Assembly (NCBI GenBank): GCA_902537895.1
Contig: CACBCU010000003.1
Location: 20,001-84,000 of the forward strand
Origin: an uncultured Pelagibacteraceae bacterium
Lineage (GTDB): Bacteria; Pseudomonadota; Alphaproteobacteria; Pelagibacterales; Pelagibacteraceae
Direction of reading: 5' to 3'
DNA length: 64,000 bases
Of this stretch, positions 58,103-64,000 are shown piece by piece (position 1 is the stretch's first letter; every line of letters begins with the position of its first letter). The notes below the pieces were generated by a model. It saw only the letters and a program-made list of their open reading frames with translations. It had not been told where the DNA came from and made no database searches. The position numbers and the translations under genes were made by a program.

Positions 58103-59086
58103 ATGAAAATGTTTGTAAAAAAATTTAACCTTTTGGTTATATTAGTAATTTGTTTTTTTCTTCCTTCACATTTAAATGCTGACAATCATAATATTTATGA
58201 AACTATAGAAAAGTTACAAAAAGATATTAAAACTCTTGAGAGAGCAGTTTATTCAGGATCAACAAATTTAAATAATGAAAATAGTAATATTGAAACATCC
58301 TTAGACTCTAATTCGGAAGATGTATTAACAAGACACTTATTAAAACTTACAGAAATTGAAACTCAATTTCAAAATTTAACGAACAGATTTGAAGAAATAA
58401 ACTTTAAACTTGATAAATTATCAAATAGATTATCAAAGGTACAAGCCGATAATCAAATAAGATTTCAAGATTTAGAGAATGCTTCGGTTAGTAATGATGA
58501 TCAAAAGACTTTAACTCAAAATTCCAAAGATAAAATTTTACCTGGTAGCTCACAACCACAAGATCTTGGTTCAATATCTTATAAAGATACTAATACTAAT
58601 CAAACAATTCAACAAACTCAATCAATAGATACAACTGCAACAGTAATTACAGAGTCTTTTCAAGCTGAAGAAAAAATTCTTCCGAGCGAGTCACCTGAAA
58701 GTCAATACGAATTCGCAACAAGCTTTTTAAAGGTTGGTGATTACTCTACAGCGGAAAGAGCTTTTAGAGAATTTGTACAAACAAACCCAGAGCACAAACT
58801 TGCGGGAAATGCACAATATTGGTATGCAGAAACTTTTAGAATAAGACAGCTATATACAGATGCTGCATCTGCTTATTTAGAAGGATATCAAAAATATCCT
58901 AAGGGTGAAAAAGCCCCTGCTAATTTGTTAAAGTTAGGTGTGTCTATGGTGCAGATAGGAGAGAAAGATCAAGGTTGTAAAATGATCAATGGTGTCGAAA
59001 AAGAGTACCCTGAAGCAAATCAGTCTGTGATACAAAAAGCTAAATATGAGTCCCAGAAATTTGAGTGTAAAAATCAAAATTCCTAA
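58103..59086 (+). CDS. CpoB/YbgF TPR protein
   Basis: The ORF-track start (58055) lies in the terminator hairpin; likely start MKMFVKKFNLLVILVICFFLPSHLNAD (signal peptide); 'YEFATSFLKVGDYSTAERAFREFVQTNPEHKLAGNAQYWYAET'. Confidence 0.9.
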   Translation: MKMFVKKFNLLVILVICFFLPSHLNADNHNIYETIEKLQKDIKTLERAVYSGSTNLNNENSNIETSLDSNSEDVLTRHLLKLTEIETQFQNLTNRFEEINFKLDKLSNRLSKVQADNQIRFQDLENASVSNDDQKTLTQNSKDKILPGSSQPQDLGSISYKDTNTNQTIQQTQSIDTTATVITESFQAEEKILPSESPESQYEFATSFLKVGDYSTAERAFREFVQTNPEHKLAGNAQYWYAETFRIRQLYTDAASAYLEGYQKYPKGEKAPANLLKLGVSMVQIGEKDQGCKMINGVEKEYPEANQSVIQKAKYESQKFECKNQNS

Positions 59087-60074
59087 AGTTTTAAAAAGTA
59101 AATTAAACAACAAAAAAATTAGTCAGATTTATAAAAAGTTTGCAAAGTCTATAAGTATTAATGAAAACTTTATAGTTGCAGTATCTGGGGGTCCAGATAG
59201 TCTTGCATTAGCTTTCCTATCTAAAATTTATTCGATTCAAAAAAATCTCAGAGTTAAGTTTTATATTATTGATCATAAATTAAGATCAGAGTCTACTAAT
59301 GAGGCAAAATACGTAAAAAAAATACTTAATAAATTTCAAATAAATGCTGAGATTTTATTTTGGCAGGGAATAAAGCCTAAAAGCAATATTCAATCAGTAG
59401 CAAGAACAAAAAGATTTGAACTTTTGATTTCTAAATGTAAAAAGTTAGGGGTATCGTATATACTACTGGGACACCACCAAGAGGACTTAATTGAAAATTT
59501 TTTTATAAGAATTCTTAGAGGTAGTGGATTAAAGGGGTTAATTTCATTAAGTAAAAAAACTAAATTACAAAATGTTACAATTTTAAGACCATTAATAAAT
59601 CAAAAAAAAGAGGATTTAGTTTTTATTTCCAAAAAGGTTTATGATTTTTATGTTAAAGATCCAACTAATAATGATGAAAAGTTTCAAAGGGTCAGAATAA
59701 GAAAACTTTTAAACGGGCTCAAAAATGATGGTTTAGATCAAAAAAAATTTATAAAAACTATTGAAAATTTAAAAAAATCCAATGATGTTGTTAATTACTA
59801 TGTTACAAAAAATTTAGAAAATAATTCCTTTTTTTCGCATAAGAAAAAACATCTAATTTTAAATGACAAATTTTTTAAACAACCACACGAGATAGTATTT
59901 AGATCGTTGTCTGATTCTTTAAAGTTTGTAAGTAAAAAACATTACCCTGTTAGAGGAAAAAAAATTGATAAAATTATCAAAGAAATCCAAAAAAGCTCCT
60001 TTTCTAAGAGCACATTGGGGAGTTGCTTGATCGAAAAGGTCAATCAAACTGTCATTATCTCAAAAGAACAATAA
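59046..60074 (+). CDS. tilS: tRNA(Ile)-lysidine synthase
   Basis: PP-loop 'IVAVSGGPDSLALAFLSK', 'YILLGHHQEDLIENFFIRILRGSGLKGL', 'RPLINQKKEDL', 'DPTNND'. Confidence 0.93.
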   Translation: MSPRNLSVKIKIPKVLKSKLNNKKISQIYKKFAKSISINENFIVAVSGGPDSLALAFLSKIYSIQKNLRVKFYIIDHKLRSESTNEAKYVKKILNKFQINAEILFWQGIKPKSNIQSVARTKRFELLISKCKKLGVSYILLGHHQEDLIENFFIRILRGSGLKGLISLSKKTKLQNVTILRPLINQKKEDLVFISKKVYDFYVKDPTNNDEKFQRVRIRKLLNGLKNDGLDQKKFIKTIENLKKSNDVVNYYVTKNLENNSFFSHKKKHLILNDKFFKQPHEIVFRSLSDSLKFVSKKHYPVRGKKIDKIIKEIQKSSFSKSTLGSCLIEKVNQTVIISKEQ

Positions 60075-60137
60075 TTTTCATCTATATTAACCAAAATTGC
60101 CACTTGTTTAATCTTAAATAATTCTTATTTTATCCTT

Positions 60138-62045
60138 ATGAATTTCAAAAATATTGCAATGTGGGCTGTCATAGTTTTTTTGACTATAGGTCTTTACAAC
60201 ATGTTCAAAAATCCTCAAGCAAACATTCGAGGTAATAATAAAGTAATATTTTCAGAATTTTTGACAGCTGTTGATAATGGAGAGGTTGTAAAAGTAGAAA
60301 TTCAAGGCAATAATATAAAAGGAACTTATTCGAACGGTAATAATTTCACTACGTATTCACCAAACGACCCAAATTTAATAGAGAAGCTTTCAGAAAAAGG
60401 TGTCAGTATTTCTGCGGCTCCTATCGAGGAAAAAATGCCATCATTGTTTGGAGTTTTACTTTCTTGGTTTCCAATGTTGTTATTAATTGCAGTATGGATT
60501 TTCTTTATGAGACAAATGCAAGGGGGCAAAGGTGGGGCCATGGGTTTTGGTAGATCAAAAGCAAAAATGATGAATGAGCTTAAGGGGAAAGTAACCTTTA
60601 ATGATGTTGCTGGAGTTGAGGAAGCTAAAGAAGAAGTTGAGGAAATCGTAGAATTTTTAAAAGACCCAAGAAAATTCAGTAGACTTGGCGGAAAAATTCC
60701 TAGGGGAGCTTTGTTAGTGGGTCCTCCTGGAACAGGAAAAACTTTACTTGCAAGAGCTATTGCAGGAGAAGCAGGTGTACCTTTTTTCACAATATCTGGT
60801 TCAGATTTTGTAGAAATGTTTGTAGGAGTTGGTGCATCAAGAGTTAGAGATATGTTTGAACAAGGTAAAAAAAATTCTCCTTGTATAATCTTTATTGATG
60901 AGATCGATGCTGTTGGTAGAAGTCGAGGAGCAGGTTTAGGTGGTGGAAACGATGAAAGAGAGCAAACGCTTAATCAGCTCTTAGTAGAGATGGATGGGTT
61001 TGATACAAACGAAGGTGTGATTATAATCGCTGCAACTAATAGACCTGATGTTTTGGACCCTGCTTTGCTGAGACCAGGAAGATTTGATAGACAAGTTGTT
61101 GTGTCAAACCCAGATATTATAGGTAGAGAAAAAATATTAAAAGTGCATGTGAAAAAAATTAAGATGGCTCCAGATGTAAATTTAAGAACCATTGCAAGAG
61201 GAACTCCAGGTTTTTCAGGAGCAGATTTAGCAAATCTTGTTAATGAGGCAGCATTGTTAGCTGCAAGAAAAAATAAGAGAATAGTTACCTTAATGGAGTT
61301 TGAGGAAGCAAAAGATAAAGTAATGATGGGAGCTGAAAGAAGATCAATGGTCATGACTGAGGATGAGAAAAAACTTACGGCTTACCACGAAGGTGGACAT
61401 GCACTGGTTTCATTTAATATGTCTAGTTACGATCCAATTCACAAAGCAACAATAATCCCTAGAGGAAGAGCTTTAGGTATGGTGATGAATTTGCCTGAAA
61501 GAGATAAGCATGGTTATTCTATAAAATATCTTAAAGCTAGGTTAGCAGTCTGCTTTGGTGGCAGAGTTGCAGAAGAACTTATTTTTGGTAAAGATGATAT
61601 TACTACAGGTGCTGGTGGAGGGGCAGGTTCCGATATAAATCAAGCAACTCAACTCGCAAGAGCTATGGTGACTAAGTATGGAATGAGTGAGGAAATGGGG
61701 CCTGTTGAATATGGTGAAAATCAAGAGGAGGTATTTCTAGGTAGATCAGTAACACAGACCCAGTCTGTATCTGAGGCAGTTGCACAAAAAATTGACAAAG
61801 AAATAAGAAAGCTTGTGGATGAGGGCTATAATCAAGCAAAAAAAATATTAACAGAAAAAATAGATGATCTACATAAAATTGCCAAAGCTTTGATTACATA
61901 TGAAACTTTGACTGGAGAAGAAATTGAAAACATCATCAACAAAAATATATATCCAAAAGATAAATTGTCTGAAAAACCAGATGAAAAAGATGATAAAAGT
62001 TCTGCTTTAGGAGCAATGGGTTTAAAACCAAAAATTGTACATTAA
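60138..62045 (+). CDS. ftsH: ATP-dependent zinc metalloprotease FtsH
   Basis: '[24 protein letters not shown]', SRH '[21 protein letters not shown]', zinc site 'HEGGH'. Confidence 0.98.
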   Translation: MNFKNIAMWAVIVFLTIGLYNMFKNPQANIRGNNKVIFSEFLTAVDNGEVVKVEIQGNNIKGTYSNGNNFTTYSPNDPNLIEKLSEKGVSISAAPIEEKMPSLFGVLLSWFPMLLLIAVWIFFMRQMQGGKGGAMGFGRSKAKMMNELKGKVTFNDVAGVEEAKEEVEEIVEFLKDPRKFSRLGGKIPRGALLVGPPGTGKTLLARAIAGEAGVPFFTISGSDFVEMFVGVGASRVRDMFEQGKKNSPCIIFIDEIDAVGRSRGAGLGGGNDEREQTLNQLLVEMDGFDTNEGVIIIAATNRPDVLDPALLRPGRFDRQVVVSNPDIIGREKILKVHVKKIKMAPDVNLRTIARGTPGFSGADLANLVNEAALLAARKNKRIVTLMEFEEAKDKVMMGAERRSMVMTEDEKKLTAYHEGGHALVSFNMSSYDPIHKATIIPRGRALGMVMNLPERDKHGYSIKYLKARLAVCFGGRVAEELIFGKDDITTGAGGGAGSDINQATQLARAMVTKYGMSEEMGPVEYGENQEEVFLGRSVTQTQSVSEAVAQKIDKEIRKLVDEGYNQAKKILTEKIDDLHKIAKALITYETLTGEEIENIINKNIYPKDKLSEKPDEKDDKSSALGAMGLKPKIVH

Positions 62046-62051
62046 ATAATA

Positions 62052-63104
62052 ATGAGAAGATATTACACAAGAGCGTGTAATTTCTACTATGGTAATCTCT
62101 CAAAAAAATTAGTAAAAGGAAAAAAAACTATTCCTTTACATCAGATTAAAGAAATATCCTTTGATAACATAGAAATTATAACCAGAAAGTCAAAAAAAAG
62201 AATTTCTATAGATCAAATTAAATATTTACCTAAAGATTTGAAGAATAAAATAAACTTAGATTTAAAAAAAATTAATTCAAAAAAAAAAAATTTTTCTAAC
62301 TTAAATTTTAAAAAAATTCCAAATATATTAGGAGTGTTAAATCTAACTCCGGATAGTTTTTCAGATGGTGGAAAATTTAATACAAAAAAAAAGGGTATGA
62401 ATCACGCAATGAACCTCTTTAAGGAAGGGGCTGATCTAATCGATGTTGGCGGTGAGTCGACTAGACCAGGATCTAAGTCTATTACTGAAAAAACTGAGTG
62501 GTTTAGAATTAATAAGATTTTGAGATTAATTGTAAAAAAATTACCAGTTTCCTTAGATACTAGAAAATCTAAAATCATGGAAAATGGCATTACATTAGGG
62601 GTCAAGCTAATAAATGATGTGTCTGGACTTAAATACGACTCTAAAACTTTAACAGTTCTTAAAAAAAATAAAATTCCTTTTGTCATACAGCATTCAAAGG
62701 GGACACCAGAGAATATGCAAAAAAATCCTCATTATAAAAATGAATTACTAGATATTTATGATTATTTTGAGCAAAAAATTAAGTTAATTAGATCTAAAGG
62801 TATAAAACATAATAATATAATTTTAGATCCAGGTATTGGATTTGGAAAAAATTTGAAACATAATATGAATCTATTTGAAAGAATTTCTATTTTCCATTCT
62901 CTTGGTTTTCCTATACTTGTTGGGAATTCTAGAAAAAGATTTATCAAGGATATTTCTAAAGAGAATGACAGTAAAACTAGAATTGGCGGAACGATAGCAT
63001 CTTCAATATTTTTAATGATGCAAGGTATACAGATATTAAGAATCCATGATGTGAATGAGGTAATGCAAGGAATTAAAGTTTTTAGGAAGCTAATTAAAAA
63101 TTAA
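62052..63104 (+). CDS. folP: Dihydropteroate synthase with N-terminal extension
   Basis: 'ILGVLNLTPDSFSDGGKF', 'GADLIDVGGESTRPGSKSI', 'IILDPGIGFGKN', 'VGNSRKRFI'. Confidence 0.95.
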   Translation: MRRYYTRACNFYYGNLSKKLVKGKKTIPLHQIKEISFDNIEIITRKSKKRISIDQIKYLPKDLKNKINLDLKKINSKKKNFSNLNFKKIPNILGVLNLTPDSFSDGGKFNTKKKGMNHAMNLFKEGADLIDVGGESTRPGSKSITEKTEWFRINKILRLIVKKLPVSLDTRKSKIMENGITLGVKLINDVSGLKYDSKTLTVLKKNKIPFVIQHSKGTPENMQKNPHYKNELLDIYDYFEQKIKLIRSKGIKHNNIILDPGIGFGKNLKHNMNLFERISIFHSLGFPILVGNSRKRFIKDISKENDSKTRIGGTIASSIFLMMQGIQILRIHDVNEVMQGIKVFRKLIKN

Positions 63105-64000
63105 TGACAAAGAAGTACTTTGGAACTGACGGAATTAGAGGAGCTATAAATAGCGAACATATAAATGGAGATATGTTTTTTAAATTTGGACTTGCAAGTG
63201 GCACTTACTTCAAATCCCAAAAAAAAAAGAGACAAATCGCAATAATAGCCAAAGATACCAGATTATCTGGTTATACTCTAGAACCCGCTCTTGTTTCTGG
63301 CTTAGCATCTGCTGGTATGCATGTTTATACTCTTGGGCCTTTGCCGACTAATGGGCTAGCAATGCTTACAAAAGAAATGAAGGCTAATATGGGCATAATG
63401 ATCACAGCTTCACACAACCCTCATCATGATAATGGTCTAAAATTGTTTGGTCCTGATGGAATGAAATTATCAGATAAAATCGAAAAAAAAATCGAAAGTC
63501 TTATAGACAAAAAAATTTCAAAACACCTATCTAAACCTCAAAAGTTAGGACGAGTTAAAAGATTGGAAACTGGAACAAAAAAATACATTAAAATACTACA
63601 AAAAAATTTTACAAAAGAGTTTAATCTAAGAGGATTAAGAATCGTTATTGACTGTGCTAATGGTGCTGGTTATAAGGCAGGGCCTGAATTATTAAAATCA
63701 CTAGGAGCTAAAGTAATACCAATAGGTGTTAATCCAAACGGTTTAAATATAAACCAAAATTGTGGCTCAACCTTTCCAAAAAAAATTAGATCAGCTGTTA
63801 AAAAATATAAAGCTCACATAGGTATATCTTTAGACGGAGATGCTGATAGAATTATAATGTGTGATGAGAAAAGTAATATTATAGATGGAGATCAAATTAT
63901 TGCTGCTTTAGCAACAAGATGGAAAAATAAAAATATGTTAAAAGGTGGTGTGATTGGAACTTTAATGTCAAACTACGGTTTAGAAAAATATTTTAAATCA
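63104..64000 (+). CDS. glmM: Phosphoglucosamine mutase (truncated by window end; absent from ORF track)
   Basis: ATG overlaps the folP stop; 'MTKKYFGTDGIRGAIN', 'MITASHNPHHDNGLKLFG', 'SLDGDADRIIMCDE'. Confidence 0.95.
   Translation, partial: MTKKYFGTDGIRGAINSEHINGDMFFKFGLASGTYFKSQKKKRQIAIIAKDTRLSGYTLEPALVSGLASAGMHVYTLGPLPTNGLAMLTKEMKANMGIMITASHNPHHDNGLKLFGPDGMKLSDKIEKKIESLIDKKISKHLSKPQKLGRVKRLETGTKKYIKILQKNFTKEFNLRGLRIVIDCANGAGYKAGPELLKSLGAKVIPIGVNPNGLNINQNCGSTFPKKIRSAVKKYKAHIGISLDGDADRIIMCDEKSNIIDGDQIIAALATRWKNKNMLKGGVIGTLMSNYGLEKYFKS

Overview
AT-rich alphaproteobacterial sequence that looks like the SAR11/Pelagibacter type (compact gene spacing, DUF1013/TrcR, tol-pal and class I aldolase-pgk-gap-tkt blocks). 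The assignment is inferred from gene content, not searched. Bases 1 to about 37,660 form a cell-surface glycan island made of strand-alternating blocks: glycosyltransferases, nucleotide-sugar dehydratases/epimerases, sugar methyltransferases, an ABC flippase, polymerase/ligase-like membrane proteins and a WecA-like transferase. The island ends at a stand-alone 5S rRNA (37,711-37,830) with no 16S/23S next to it. From memory this matches SAR11 hypervariable region HVR2, which lies between 23S and 5S. The rest is conserved core: an epimerase, rpmJ, a CoxIV-like small protein, pntAA/AB/B, transaldolase, initiator tRNA-Met, rpsU, trcR, rpmE, suhB, efp, thiE, fba, pgk, gap, tkt, zapA, 5-FTHF cyclo-ligase, ymdB-like, yebC, a RuvC-like resolvase, tolQRAB-pal-cpoB, tilS, ftsH, folP and glmM (cut by the window edge). 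Main points of interest: (1) a minus-strand operon (2,666-9,062) with three different thiamine-diphosphate enzyme systems, one a minimal E1-alpha/E1-beta pair, next to a GDP-sugar dehydratase homologue, which suggests branched-chain sugar biosynthesis; (2) an aldo/keto reductase with a C-terminal ParB-like segment; (3) a dispersed GDP-D-glycero-D-manno-heptose pathway including a nucleotidyltransferase-HAD phosphatase fusion; (4) a four-member divergent GT2 family with a shared C-terminal motif; (5) truncated gene stubs at block boundaries; (6) a phage-type RuvC-like gene in the ruvC position with no ruvAB beside it.
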